Shown: piece after piece, positions 18,042 through 26,238 of the stretch
How the letters are laid out: every line of letters begins with the position of its first letter
How positions within the stretch are numbered: position 1 is the stretch's first letter
NCBI GenBank assembly: GCA_034430175.1
Contig: DAOUFI010000012.1
Coordinates: 1-64,000 of the forward strand
Length of the DNA stretch: 64,000 nt
Direction of reading: 5' to 3'
Source of the DNA: UBA6107 sp034430175
Lineage (GTDB): Bacteria; Chloroflexota; Anaerolineae; Anaerolineales; Anaerolineaceae
The notes under the pieces: generated by a model
The model's database searches: none
What the model was told of the DNA's origin: nothing
The model's input: only the letters and a program-made list of their open reading frames with translations
Program-made: the position numbers and the translations under genes

Positions 18042-19130
18042 CTATTTCTTCACATCTTCACCGCGGATGTAGGCTTCGGTCATCTCACGGCAGAGGTCAT
18101 CCTTGAATTGCTTCGGAGGAGTCTTCATAAAGTAAGAAGCCGGGGCGATCAACGGGCCGCCGATACCGCGGTCGCGAGCAATCTTGACACAGCGTAAAGC
18201 GTCGATGACCACTCCGGCCGAATTAGGCGAATCCCAGACTTCCAGTTTGGCCTCAAGATTCAAGGGCACCTCCCCAAAGGTAGTCCCTTCCATACGAACG
18301 TAGCACCATTTGCGGTCGGTCAGCCAGGGCACGTAATCGCTTGGACCAACATGGATATCATTTTCCGGGAGTTTGTACGGTAGCATGGAGGTGACAGCGC
18401 CGGTCTTGGAGATCTTCTTGGATTCCAGACGTTCACGCTCGAGCATGTTCATGAAATCAGTGTTGCCGCCAAAGTTGAGCTGATACGTTCGATCCAGGCG
18501 TACACCGCGATCAACGAAAAGACTCGTGAGGACACGGTGCAGGATGGTGGCGCCCACCTGACTCTTGATGTCATCACCAATGATTGGCTGACCCGCGTCG
18601 GCGAAACGCTTGCCCCAATATTCGGAGCTGGCGATGAACACGGGAATGCAGTTCACCATTCCCACGCCGGCTTCGAGGATCTGTTCCACGTACCACTTGG
18701 TAGCCATTTCCGAACCTACCGGCAGGTAATTTAAAACAACATCGGTACCGGTGTCCTTAAGAATCTTGACGATATCAGCGGTGGGGCCGGGAGCCTTTTT
18801 GAGGATCTGGGAAAGATATTTACCAAGCCCATCATGAGTCATGCCGCGATCAACTTTGACCCCCAAGTGTGGAACCTTTGTGAACTGGAATGTGTTGTTC
18901 GGATACGCGTAGATCGCCTCGGAAAGATCGAGCCCGACTTTGGTATCGACAACATCGAAAGCAGCAGAGAATTCAATATCACTGATATGATATCCACCCA
19001 AATTGACGTGCATCAATCCTGGAATGCGGTCGTCATCCTTGGCGTCTTTATAAAAATGCACGCCCTGGACGAGGGAAGAAGCGCAATTGCCGACGCCAAT
19101 AATCGCAACTCTCACTTTTTTATTGCCCAT
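18042..19130 (-). CDS. ino1: Inositol-3-phosphate synthase
   Basis: 362 residues, the prokaryotic short form. It converts glucose-6-phosphate to 1L-myo-inositol-1-phosphate with NAD. The N-terminal Rossmann motif is VAIIGVGNCASSLVQG. Family blocks include VLNYLPVGSE, INCIPVFIAS-type VNCIPVFIASS, the catalytic region IGDDIKSQVGATILHR, and LNFGGNTDFMNM. It supplies inositol for phosphatidylinositol-type lipids or compatible solutes. RBS AGGAGA. Monocistronic, with its own terminator. Confidence 0.96.
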   Translation of the reverse strand: MGNKKVRVAIIGVGNCASSLVQGVHFYKDAKDDDRIPGLMHVNLGGYHISDIEFSAAFDVVDTKVGLDLSEAIYAYPNNTFQFTKVPHLGVKVDRGMTHDGLGKYLSQILKKAPGPTADIVKILKDTGTDVVLNYLPVGSEMATKWYVEQILEAGVGMVNCIPVFIASSEYWGKRFADAGQPIIGDDIKSQVGATILHRVLTSLFVDRGVRLDRTYQLNFGGNTDFMNMLERERLESKKISKTGAVTSMLPYKLPENDIHVGPSDYVPWLTDRKWCYVRMEGTTFGEVPLNLEAKLEVWDSPNSAGVVIDALRCVKIARDRGIGGPLIAPASYFMKTPPKQFKDDLCREMTEAYIRGEDVKK

Positions 19131-19200
19131 GTGTACTTCTCCTGTTTAAGTGATTAAAAACATCGTATGCTATAATTTGCTTATCTTTTAAAGGTGGCAA

Positions 19201-20469
19201 ATGGCAGAACGATATCCTGATTATACCCGGCGTTTGGAAAGATTGCTCGAAGTTTGTCGAAATCTATCGGCCAATCTCGAGGTAGGACCCCTGCTGCAAT
19301 CGATCATTGAAGTCGCGTCCGATCTCACGAACAGTGAGAATTCATTTGTTCTAATCTATGACAAAGAAAAGAAGTATCTGCAGGTCGTTGCTGCGCCTTT
19401 CTATATGATGGAAAGTTTGCGCACTGTAGGAGTTCCACTTGACCGCAGCCTCGCTGGAAAAGCATTCCGCACTGGTGAATCCCTCGTTTTTCGTGAGAAT
19501 GAAGAACGGGAGCCATTCGTTGATTCCATGGAATGGGAACGTAAAGTTGGTGCTCATAACGCCCTCGCAATCCCTCTCATTTATAAGGGAGAAAGAATCG
19601 GCGTGATCGAAGCTATCAACAAGGCCAAAGGGTCAAATTACAATGAGGAAGACATTACCTTTCTGGACACGCTAGCAACGCAAGCAGCGACTGCCATTCA
19701 GAACCAACAACTTCTCCAAACCACCCAAAATGCCTATAAAAAGGTCATGGAACTGGATCGCATGAAAAGCGACTTCATCGCGATCTCATCACATGAATTG
19801 CGTACTCCTTTAGGGCTGATCATGGGACACACGGCCTTTCTTAATGAGACCGCGTTGCCAGAACAGAAAGAAGACATTGAGATCATTGCCAGAAACGCTG
19901 AAAAACTACGTAATCTGATCGAAGAGATCGGCGATATTGATAATTTGACAGGTGGCATGACGAAACTGAAAAAAGAACCGGTATCGATCTCACAGGTCAT
20001 CCAACAAGTAGTTGAAGCTTTTTCAGCGGAAGCCAATGAACGAAAGATCCACTTGAGCCACCAATCGAAACAACCCAATTTAGCCGTGGAAGGAGATCCC
20101 GAGAAGATCGCCATCGCTCTGCGCAATCTGGTAAAGAACGCGCTTGCCTTCACGAATGCCGACGGCATAGTTAAAGTGACCGCCGAGCAATTACCCGGCT
20201 ACGTTAAAATCGCAGTTCTTGATAACGGTATTGGTATCCCAGAAGCCGAATGCGAAAAGATCTTCCAACGCTTTTACCAGGTGGAAAAACATCTCACCCG
20301 CAAACATGGCGGCATCGGTCTCGGTCTGCCGATTGCCAAGGAAATGGTTGAAATGCACAACGGTAAGATCTGGGTGGAGAGCGTGGAAGGGAAAGGCAGT
20401 CGATTCACCTTTATCCTGCCCATGAATTCAGCGCAAGCGTCCGCAGCCGAAAAAGTGTTCGCGCATTAA
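19201..20469 (+). CDS. GAF-domain sensor histidine kinase
   Basis: 422 residues, no membrane segments. A GAF domain occupies about 20-170 (LLQSIIEVASDLTNSEN... ALAIPLIYKGERIGVIEAINK). HisKA follows, with phospho-acceptor His about 197 in AISSHELRTPLG, then HATPase_c with N box LRNLVKNALAF, G1 VLDNGIGIP, F box IFQRFYQ and G2 GGIGLGLPIAKE. It is a cytoplasmic orphan kinase; no response regulator is adjacent. A TATAAT preceded by TG (19169-19176) suggests an extended -10 promoter. It is the last chromosomal gene before the tRNA used by the phage. Confidence 0.92.
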   Translation: MAERYPDYTRRLERLLEVCRNLSANLEVGPLLQSIIEVASDLTNSENSFVLIYDKEKKYLQVVAAPFYMMESLRTVGVPLDRSLAGKAFRTGESLVFRENEEREPFVDSMEWERKVGAHNALAIPLIYKGERIGVIEAINKAKGSNYNEEDITFLDTLATQAATAIQNQQLLQTTQNAYKKVMELDRMKSDFIAISSHELRTPLGLIMGHTAFLNETALPEQKEDIEIIARNAEKLRNLIEEIGDIDNLTGGMTKLKKEPVSISQVIQQVVEAFSAEANERKIHLSHQSKQPNLAVEGDPEKIAIALRNLVKNALAFTNADGIVKVTAEQLPGYVKIAVLDNGIGIPEAECEKIFQRFYQVEKHLTRKHGGIGLGLPIAKEMVEMHNGKIWVESVEGKGSRFTFILPMNSAQASAAEKVFAH

Positions 20470-20481
20470 AACTCGAATATT

Positions 20482-20505
20482 GAGAATCGAGAATAGAGAA
20501 TCGTC
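20482..20505 (+). repeat. Dispersed 24-bp repeat, copy 1
   Basis: GAGAATCGAGAATAGAGAATCGTC follows the histidine kinase stop. A near copy lies at 61717-61740 after the transporter gene, also with a tRNA-Pro-like remnant after it. Confidence 0.6.
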
Positions 20506-20530
20506 AGAACCTCGCAATTCTCCAATAATC

Positions 20531-20560
20531 TTGCGAGTAATCCGGTACTTAGGGTATAAT
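20531..20560 (+). promoter_or_regulatory. tRNA-Pro promoter
   Basis: TTGCGA (20531-20536), 18-bp spacer, TATAAT (20555-20560), 10 bp before the mature tRNA 5' end. Confidence 0.7.
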
Positions 20561-20570
20561 CACGAACGTT

Positions 20571-20645
20571 CGGGGCGTGGCTCAGACCGGCTAGAGCACT
20601 CGGTTCGGGACCGAGAGGTCGAAGGTTCAAATCCTTTCGCCCCGA
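20571..20645 (+). tRNA. tRNA-Pro (anticodon CGG)
   Basis: A full cloverleaf can be drawn: acceptor CGGGGCG/CGCCCCG, D stem GCTC/GAGC, anticodon stem CTCGG/CCGAG with loop TTCGGGA (anticodon CGG), T stem and loop GAAGG-TTCAAAT-CCTTT, discriminator A. CCA is not encoded. The 3' half is the phage attachment core, and integration preserves the intact tRNA at attL. Confidence 0.95.
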
Positions 20646-20648
20646 CAC
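20609..20648 (+). repeat. attL core (40-bp direct repeat in tRNA-Pro)
   Basis: 40 bases from the anticodon stem to 3 bp past the tRNA are identical to 55446-55485. The flanks differ on both sides, so this is the exact crossover segment. Confidence 0.95.
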
Positions 20649-20688
20649 TTTTATACAATCTACCTGAAACAAAAAGTGCCAGCATTTC

Positions 20689-21780
20689 TTAAGTTTCTTC
20701 CCTGTTGAGAGCATCCAGCAACCCTGGATGCTCTTTCAATACCTTCGCCAGCTCGGATAGCCCGTCCAGGTCAACCTCCTGACTGGAGATCTTCGGCTTC
20801 ATCTTCGCAATTGAATTCTTGACCTCGGTGTCCGTGAGCTGAGCGTAGACCCGCTCCGTCGTTGCCACCGACTCATGCATCAGGTTCTTCGACGCCGCCA
20901 TTAACTCATCCATCGTTTTCGCGATGCTGCGTACATAGACCGTGTGGCCGTGCCGAAACTTATGCGCGCTCTTATATTTCACCCCGGCCAGCGAACAGAT
21001 CTGTGCGATACCATCATTCACCTGATCCCCTCGGCTATCTTTTTGATCATATAACGGCACCAGAGTTTCGCCGTCCTGTAGGATGGTGCTGTACCACATT
21101 GCCGATTCCGGCAACTGACTGCGCACCTTGTCATCCCATTCCTGAACAATAGCCATCAGCTCGGGAATGGGAAGCAGATAGGTAGTGCGGGATTTGTGAT
21201 TCTTGGTGTGGACGCCCATTTCAGCGAATTGGTCGACCGCCATTTCATCGAGGCGAACGCAAGAGATCGGCAGCGTCACGAACGCGGAAAGCCTGGCGCC
21301 CGATAAATACAGAAATGCGCACGCAGCTCGTTCCCGCTCGATCAGCAGCGTGGATGGTTCAACGCCAGCGATCAACCTCATTTCATCGAGCGTATAAAAT
21401 TCATGGCTCTTGGCACGGGTCTGCATCCCTTTGGACCGTGCCGGCCGGATGGTATCGACCCAGGACGCGTTCAGTTTTGCGTACTTCCTCGGCCACTCGC
21501 GTCGCGCCCAGGTAAAAAACTTTCGCACTACCCCGCAAGTGGATTTCAACGACTCAGGGGACTGAGACCCATCCTTCCCATCAAACCGTGAGGTCAACAG
21601 GAACACCGGAAACGTCGGATCGATCCCACGCGCCCGACCGAACGGCTCTGAATCGGCCCATTCCAACAGGTGCCTGAGCTGCTCACGCCGGCGTTTGATC
21701 GTCTGCTCGTCCCGCTGTAGTACGGTCTGAAGGTAATGCAGATAGGCTTTCGTATCCAGCCAGTTATCCCGATTGATCAT
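20689..21780 (-). CDS. int: Tyrosine recombinase (phage integrase)
   Basis: 363 residues: N-terminal SAM-like core-binding domain (AYLHYLQTVLQRDEQTIKRRREQ) and C-terminal catalytic domain. The catalytic Arg is in LSGARLSAF (about 156), the His/Arg box in HKFRHGH (about 280), and the C-terminal His-Tyr region in LMHESVATTERVYAQL, Tyr about 308. It ends 41 bp from attL, the classical position. Its start overlaps the preceding nuclease gene by one base (TAATG), so it is the last gene of the leftward early operon. Confidence 0.95.
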   Translation of the reverse strand: MINRDNWLDTKAYLHYLQTVLQRDEQTIKRRREQLRHLLEWADSEPFGRARGIDPTFPVFLLTSRFDGKDGSQSPESLKSTCGVVRKFFTWARREWPRKYAKLNASWVDTIRPARSKGMQTRAKSHEFYTLDEMRLIAGVEPSTLLIERERAACAFLYLSGARLSAFVTLPISCVRLDEMAVDQFAEMGVHTKNHKSRTTYLLPIPELMAIVQEWDDKVRSQLPESAMWYSTILQDGETLVPLYDQKDSRGDQVNDGIAQICSLAGVKYKSAHKFRHGHTVYVRSIAKTMDELMAASKNLMHESVATTERVYAQLTDTEVKNSIAKMKPKISSQEVDLDGLSELAKVLKEHPGLLDALNREET

Positions 21781-22481
21781 TACCGGTCCTTCACATAATA
21801 ACGATTTTGTTTCCCGTCAAAATCAATACGACACCAATCATGCTCAAAATCTCTCAGTGCGTGGGGAATTCCTGATCTTGCGGATACCTCTGAACAATAA
21901 TGACCTTTTCCTACCGCATCCATGATTTCTTTTGTAGTACATCCAGGATGATCATTAATAAAAGATCGAATATTTATCATGGTGGATTTGTACGGAGTAT
22001 AGAATCCTCCTCCCTTCGATCCTGCTTGAAGAAAGGTTTTGTGCTCTTCCCGTAATTTTGGAAGGATATATTTTTGTGAAAATGGATAATGTTCACGCAA
22101 TATTTTTGGACCAACTTCTTCATCAATTACCCAACGGTCAAATGTGCCCGTTTGGATTAAATACTTTACCGAAATAATTCCCAAACCAAGATAATCTTTC
22201 GCGACCCTATATGCGAAATGCCTGTCCATCGAATCAATACTTGACAGAATTGCGATTGATCTCATGGGAACTTGCCATAATGACGCCTGCTCGAGAACCT
22301 TGAGGCTCATCGACACCTTGCATTCAATAATCCAAACGATTTTTCCACGGACTGCTATAATATCCGCAATCCTTCCACCCCAGCTTGAGAATTGAACTTC
22401 TTGGTAAACATCCCAGTGCTGGTCTTGAAGCCATTCAACGACTTTTGAGGCGAGATCCTTTTCCGTTATCTTGGTGCTCAC
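21780..22481 (-). CDS. PD-(D/E)XK-fold nuclease-like protein
   Basis: 233 residues, GTG start with GGAGATATTTGA. The N-terminal 60 residues carry a restriction-endonuclease-like motif: WGGRIADIIAV followed by WIIECKVS (Asp...Glu-x-Lys). A C-terminal winged-helix-like part contains GCTTKEIMDAV and YCSEVSARSGIPHAL. It probably cuts or processes DNA in phage recombination or host takeover. I do not recognise a named family. It is coupled to the VRR-NUC gene upstream and the integrase downstream. Confidence 0.65.
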   Translation of the reverse strand: MSTKITEKDLASKVVEWLQDQHWDVYQEVQFSSWGGRIADIIAVRGKIVWIIECKVSMSLKVLEQASLWQVPMRSIAILSSIDSMDRHFAYRVAKDYLGLGIISVKYLIQTGTFDRWVIDEEVGPKILREHYPFSQKYILPKLREEHKTFLQAGSKGGGFYTPYKSTMINIRSFINDHPGCTTKEIMDAVGKGHYCSEVSARSGIPHALRDFEHDWCRIDFDGKQNRYYVKDR

Positions 22482-22864
22482 TCAAATATCTCCGGAAAAT
22501 CAAACCTATCCCTGCGCAAGTATGTGACAATTGATCGTGCCGCTTCCACCCATGACCGGCAGATAATAATCCGGTATCCATAATGTTCGAGGTGCTCTTT
22601 CCAAATCTTCTGTTCTGTGCTGAGCGTATTTGATCCAAATTTCATTTCAACGAAGAGCCCATTCCATGCCGGCTCTGATATTGCCAGGAAGATATCCGGC
22701 ACGCCCTTCTTCACGCCCTCAGCCTTGAGTTTGGCAGCCACGGCTTTATTGCGCATTCCGCCGTTGGGGATGGCGAACATATTCTCCAACTCAGGAAGCC
22801 TTCCCTGTGCGATCATCGAATTCGCCCAATCGAACAATGCCTTCTGTTCATCATGCTCTGACAT
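22478..22864 (-). CDS. VRR-NUC domain nuclease
   Basis: 128 residues from MSEHDEQKALFDWAN, RBS GGAGGCAACTTCAA. Typical VRR-NUC layout: N-terminal helix, FAIPNGGMRNKAVAAKLKAEGVKKGVPDIFLA, then LFVEMKFGSNTLSTEQK with the Glu-x-Lys of the PD-(D/E)XK site. Phage VRR-NUC proteins act on branched DNA. The frame extends upstream to 22921, but that segment overlaps the small gene before it. Confidence 0.88.
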   Translation of the reverse strand: MSEHDEQKALFDWANSMIAQGRLPELENMFAIPNGGMRNKAVAAKLKAEGVKKGVPDIFLAISEPAWNGLFVEMKFGSNTLSTEQKIWKEHLEHYGYRIIICRSWVEAARSIVTYLRRDRFDFPEIFE

Positions 22865-23018
22865 TTGAAGTTGCCTCCAATTTCTTTTGCATCTGATCGC
22901 GGTATTGCTGGATCTGTTCATCTGTCATCATCAAAGCGTACGGACCGATCATCATACAAAGGATCCGGCGCCAATTCTCGATCTGCTTGGGAGTGAGTTT
23001 TTCTTCCTGCCGTTCCAT
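22851..23018 (-). CDS. Small phage protein, 55 residues
   Basis: Starts MERQEEKLTPKQIENW and ends LEATSNVRA. It overlaps the preceding small gene by one base (TAATG) and the next gene by 14 bp, so it fits a coupled chain. Basic/acidic helical protein with no known motif. Its codon pattern and overlaps, not homology, support it. Confidence 0.6.
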   Translation of the reverse strand: MERQEEKLTPKQIENWRRILCMMIGPYALMMTDEQIQQYRDQMQKKLEATSNVRA

Positions 23019-23182
23019 TATTTTGCCTTTCGGGAATCATCATTTTTTAACTGATCCTCAAGCTTCAACATGGTATGGATACAATCGTTTTGAGCGCATG
23101 AAAAAACCACCATTTTGTGCGTAAAGAATTCCAGAAATTTAGTGAGTTTCAAAATTCTTATCCTTTTCATGATTGTTCTCAT
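23018..23182 (-). CDS. Small phage protein, 54 residues
   Basis: Starts MRTIMKRIRILKLTKFLEFF with RBS AAGGAG, overlaps the stop of the zinc-ribbon gene, and ends SRKAK. Contains VVFSCAQNDCIHTMLK with two cysteines. A longer frame (to 23323) is open, but its upstream part is antisense-like, proline/arginine-rich sequence. Function unknown. Confidence 0.55.
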   Translation of the reverse strand: MRTIMKRIRILKLTKFLEFFTHKMVVFSCAQNDCIHTMLKLEDQLKNDDSRKAK

Positions 23183-23634
23183 CCCTTCTCCTTTCCACTC
23201 TTCAACCGGTTCACCTTGCCACCGCAGACCGCGCACTTTCCCTGGACGATCTTCAGGTTCCGGCGTACGCTGCGCTCCCTGCCGCCCACCAGCTCGACCA
23301 CCTGGTTGCAGTGGACGCACCACGCCTGGCCTTCTTCCAGCTTGAACGCCTTCTTTTCCTTCGCCACCGACCGTGCCCAGGTTGCGAACTCCGAGCCGCA
23401 GATCCAGATCTGATTATGATCATCGCGCTTGTGTGGGCAGCCCGCCTGCAAATGAGTGCGATAGATCGTATCCACCGAGATCCCGATCTCTTCAGCGATC
23501 TCTGCCGGCTTGTACCACATGTTCAGCAGCCTATCGAGCTTGAGAATGTTCGACCTGGTGAACCTTGGGGCGCCGTCCTCGGTCATTCTGTGCACGCGGT
23601 GTTCATTCTGGATAACTTTTTGCACATTCTTCAT
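23179..23634 (-). CDS. Helix-turn-helix / zinc-ribbon phage protein
   Basis: 151 residues. A central helix-turn-helix (YKPAEIAEEIGISVDTIYRT, about 42-61) resembles a Psq/MerR-like DNA-binding helix pair. A C-terminal zinc ribbon has CVHC and CAVCGGKVNRL about 30 residues apart. It probably binds DNA. The start is taken at 23634 (MKNVQKV), overlapping the previous gene by 32 bp; a start at MTEDG is also possible. Confidence 0.65.
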   Translation of the reverse strand: MKNVQKVIQNEHRVHRMTEDGAPRFTRSNILKLDRLLNMWYKPAEIAEEIGISVDTIYRTHLQAGCPHKRDDHNQIWICGSEFATWARSVAKEKKAFKLEEGQAWCVHCNQVVELVGGRERSVRRNLKIVQGKCAVCGGKVNRLKSGKEKG

Positions 23635-24019
23635 CCAATCTCTCGCTCTCTTTGCGCACCTTTTCACGCTCTTCGCTCAGTAGCATTGATTTCGCTACAC
23701 CAATAGACCAGTGGGTTGTTCTGAATTTATGGGTAGCAAAGACCGTGTTCTGCCAATCCTCACGCTTGTACTTCTGCCACAGAGCGAGATCCCCGCGCTC
23801 CACCAGCACCGTGACCATCCTCACCAAGCACTCCGATTGCGTCAGATCCTCTCCCTTTGCCACCAGCGCCATCGCTTCGAGCATGCAATCCTTGGCGCCG
23901 CGCGCATCGATCTCCAGATATTTCTGATTCAGTTGGAGGGCGAGATCGCGCTTCTTGCGGTCGACTGCAAGCGCGGTGAGCTCTGCTTCTTCTGACGGGT
24001 AATTCATTTTCAGCACCAT
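23603..24019 (-). CDS. Phage protein, unknown, charged helical
   Basis: 138 residues from MVLKMNYPSEEAEL, 1 bp after the SSB stop codon (TGACATG). Mostly helical and charged, with VAKGEDLTQSECLVRMV and a Glu/Lys-rich C-terminus. No motif is recognised. The position immediately after ssb suggests a role in DNA metabolism. Confidence 0.6.
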   Translation of the reverse strand: MVLKMNYPSEEAELTALAVDRKKRDLALQLNQKYLEIDARGAKDCMLEAMALVAKGEDLTQSECLVRMVTVLVERGDLALWQKYKREDWQNTVFATHKFRTTHWSIGVAKSMLLSEEREKVRKESERLDEECAKSYPE

Positions 24020-24020
24020 G

Positions 24021-24437
24021 TCAGAATGGGATCTCTTCACCAGCGGGTTCTGCACCTTCAGCTTCTTCGCCTTCGACTGCCGGCGCCGCGTCCTTCGGGC
24101 TCAAGAACTTCACCTGCGTGGCGCTGATCTCAAAACTCGCGTGCGCCAGGTCATCCTGACCCTTCCAGATCCGCGGCCCGCCTGTTTTGGCGTCGCAGAT
24201 CATCCGACCCTGCGCCATCACCAGCTTGCCCTTGGCCAGGTAAGAGTTTGCGGCCTCGGCCATCTTTCCCCAGACCTGCACCCGCCACCAGGTCGTTTCT
24301 TTCACCGGGTTACCTGCCGGATCGTTGTACTGGCGGTCAGTGGCCACCGAGAACGACGTCACCGCCTGCCCGGTCGGCGTGAAGCGCATATCCGGGTCCT
24401 TTCCCAACCTACCGATAATAATTACCTGTTGAAACAT
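24021..24437 (-). CDS. ssb: Single-stranded DNA-binding protein
   Basis: 138 residues. OB fold starting MFQQVIIIGRLGKDPDMRFTP, with FSVATDRQY and TTWWRVQVWGK, typical of bacterial/phage SSB. An acidic tail ends EEIPF, close to the consensus DDIPF tip that recruits host repair and replication proteins. It coats ssDNA during phage replication. It is part of the leftward early operon. Confidence 0.96.
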   Translation of the reverse strand: MFQQVIIIGRLGKDPDMRFTPTGQAVTSFSVATDRQYNDPAGNPVKETTWWRVQVWGKMAEAANSYLAKGKLVMAQGRMICDAKTGGPRIWKGQDDLAHASFEISATQVKFLSPKDAAPAVEGEEAEGAEPAGEEIPF

Positions 24438-24449
24438 AGTTCACTCCTT

Positions 24450-24485
24450 GTCATTGCGAGAAGCGGAGCGGCGAAGCAACCTCCG
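24450..24485. repeat. Dispersed GTCATTGCGAG-type repeat
   Basis: A palindromic element of the type GTCATTGCGAG...CGAAGCAACCTC, widespread in bacterial intergenic DNA. It forms the end of the DUF5131 gene. A degenerate relative lies at 43041-43090. Confidence 0.6.
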
Positions 24486-25398
24486 CTATTTTTGGAAATT
24501 GATCCCACTGGTCGCCATCGAGCAACCGACCAGCTTTGGCTTTTCCCACCCGGTAATAGTGATACCCGTCAATATAGGTTTCCTTGCGGTTCGCCAGCGA
24601 AATTCCTTGTGGATATTCTGGTGTCCATTCTCCCCACTGCTTGAAGAAGAACGGCACGCCTGCAGCCACGCATTGATCACGCAGAGACCGAACCCACGCT
24701 GGATTTATTGGCCGCGCATCCGGACCCGACTCGCCGCCGCAGATAATCCAGTTCAAACCAATCATAGGTTTGTTATATTGATCACCAGGTTTTGATTGCA
24801 AAACATTCCTGCAACTCCAAATTTCATCGGGTGCAGGGGCTCCGAAAAGGTCATAATTTGATTTATCTACTGCGATTCTTGCCCACCTGACTCTCGCAAG
24901 ATTCACCGGCCCAAGCATCGGCTCCACGCTGATAAACCTCACGGCTGCCGGCACCTGCAGCAGGAACGGGATCCTCTCTTCGGCTGCCTTCTGATTCTCG
25001 GCGGTCACACCCAACCAAATATTCGAAGATCTATTCGCACCCGGCAGATAATATTGCTTCGACCATTCGAGCATCCGCTCAGGTCGTTTGGTCAGCACCA
25101 TGAAGGTATGCCTTGAGCATCCTGTCATCACCGCGAAAACGTCATCGATAAAGCCGAATGGAATATCCGGATGAAACAGATCGCTCATCGAATTGACGAA
25201 GATACGTTGCGAATTCTTCCAGTGAAAAGGATCATCAAGCTTTTCAGGATGCAGTTGAATCTTTGAAAAATCCTCGCCCGGATGAAACCGCTCGAAGATG
25301 CGCTTCGCATAACAATGAGCGCACCCTTGGCTCACCGGTGTGCATCCCACCACAGGATTCCAGACCTTCGTTGCCCATTCGATCTTTGTGTCACCCAT
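24451..25398 (-). CDS. Phage gp37/gp68-type DUF5131 protein
   Basis: 315 residues from MGDTKIEWATKVWNPVVGC. The cysteine cluster CTPVSQGCAHCYA (C-x6-C-x2-C) matches the radical-SAM-like iron-sulfur motif of this family, followed by RIFVNSMSDLFH, FMVLTKRPERM, WLGVTAENQ and CGGESGPDARP. The family is common in phages and mobile elements and its function is unknown. RBS GGAGGCGAAGC. The last 10 residues (EVASPLRFSQ) are encoded by a dispersed repeat. Confidence 0.9.
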   Translation of the reverse strand: MGDTKIEWATKVWNPVVGCTPVSQGCAHCYAKRIFERFHPGEDFSKIQLHPEKLDDPFHWKNSQRIFVNSMSDLFHPDIPFGFIDDVFAVMTGCSRHTFMVLTKRPERMLEWSKQYYLPGANRSSNIWLGVTAENQKAAEERIPFLLQVPAAVRFISVEPMLGPVNLARVRWARIAVDKSNYDLFGAPAPDEIWSCRNVLQSKPGDQYNKPMIGLNWIICGGESGPDARPINPAWVRSLRDQCVAAGVPFFFKQWGEWTPEYPQGISLANRKETYIDGYHYYRVGKAKAGRLLDGDQWDQFPKIAEVASPLRFSQ

Positions 25399-25957
25399 GC
25401 TTCGCCTCCGCAAACTCGCCGTCGACGAAATCCGATCCACCAGGCGGCAGAAGGTTCTTCATCGTTGCTGATTCACACCACAACTGCGAGATGGTCTGGT
25501 CGTTCTTAGCCAGCATGAACGGCATCAGCGGTGCAAACCCGGGCGAGAGTTGCTGTAGGAACCACAGGCCGTCGAAAGAGATCTTCAACATGTATAGGCT
25601 CATCTTGAGCGATTTCTCACAGCGGTTTTGATATGAACTGTTCGCCCGGTATGATCCACCGGCTTTCACAGGCAGCGCCGCAATATCGATCCGCCCGGGC
25701 ACCATGCCGCCGTCAGGGGTTTCGATGTTGTACGATACCCGGTACCCTTCGCGTTTCAGGCTGCCAACTTCGAAGGTGCCCTTTTGGAAGCCAGTCACCA
25801 CGCCGCCCAACCGGCTGATCGCTGACGTGATCTCAGACTTCAACGTCTCGATGGTCTTTGTGGTGCTTTGCCCCTGCCATCCGCTTTCGCTGTTGACGTC
25901 ATCGTAGAAAGGTACTGCCCTGGCTTGTTTGGGCTGATCAGGAATGAAATTGGTCAT
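25391..25957 (-). CDS. Conserved-looking phage protein, unknown
   Basis: 188 residues from MTNFIPDQPKQ. It includes TIETLKSEITSAISRLGGVV, an SKYRVSYNIETPDGGMVPGRID-like beta segment (RVSYNIETPDGGMVPG), and a helical C-terminal half (YMLKISFDGLWFLQQ). It overlaps both neighbours by a few bases. It may be a small regulatory or enzyme-accessory protein. No family recognised. Confidence 0.6.
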   Translation of the reverse strand: MTNFIPDQPKQARAVPFYDDVNSESGWQGQSTTKTIETLKSEITSAISRLGGVVTGFQKGTFEVGSLKREGYRVSYNIETPDGGMVPGRIDIAALPVKAGGSYRANSSYQNRCEKSLKMSLYMLKISFDGLWFLQQLSPGFAPLMPFMLAKNDQTISQLWCESATMKNLLPPGGSDFVDGEFAEAKHG

Positions 25958-26238
25958 TTTTTTGCCTGTCTTTCTAATTCTGTTTCTTCCTCGGCATCCA
26001 TCATCCTGACACCGCACGTGCCGCATCGGTTGAACACGTCCTTTTCGACGGCAGCGATCTCTGCTTTGATCTCCGCCCGGTGAGTGTTGTACCAGGCCAG
26101 ATCGTGCTGGATGATCATCTTCTTCACCACCAGCTTGCGGGCTTCCTCGAGCCGCCCTTCATCCGTGCCGGCGGCTACCAGGTTCGCCCTGAGATCATCC
26201 TCGATGCTCTGAGGGATTAATTTAGATTTATTAGTCAT
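25954..26238 (-). CDS. Small phage protein with CxxC
   Basis: 94 residues from MTNKSKLIPQSIEDDL. Mostly helical, with a CGTCGVRMM zinc-knuckle-like half site near residue 75 and an acidic C-terminus. The ATG lies inside the end of the dam gene (ATGATGACTAA) with GAGGTGG as RBS. Confidence 0.6.
   Translation of the reverse strand: MTNKSKLIPQSIEDDLRANLVAAGTDEGRLEEARKLVVKKMIIQHDLAWYNTHRAEIKAEIAAVEKDVFNRCGTCGVRMMDAEEETELERQAKK

Noticed and set aside
20466..20714. 82-codon minus-strand frame over tRNA-Pro (RKDLNLRPLGPEPSAL)
   Set aside because: This is antisense reading of the tRNA; the same false peptide appears at attR (55303-55485).
23173..23706. 177-codon plus-strand frame in the early region
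   Set aside because: Antisense to two real genes and without RBS.
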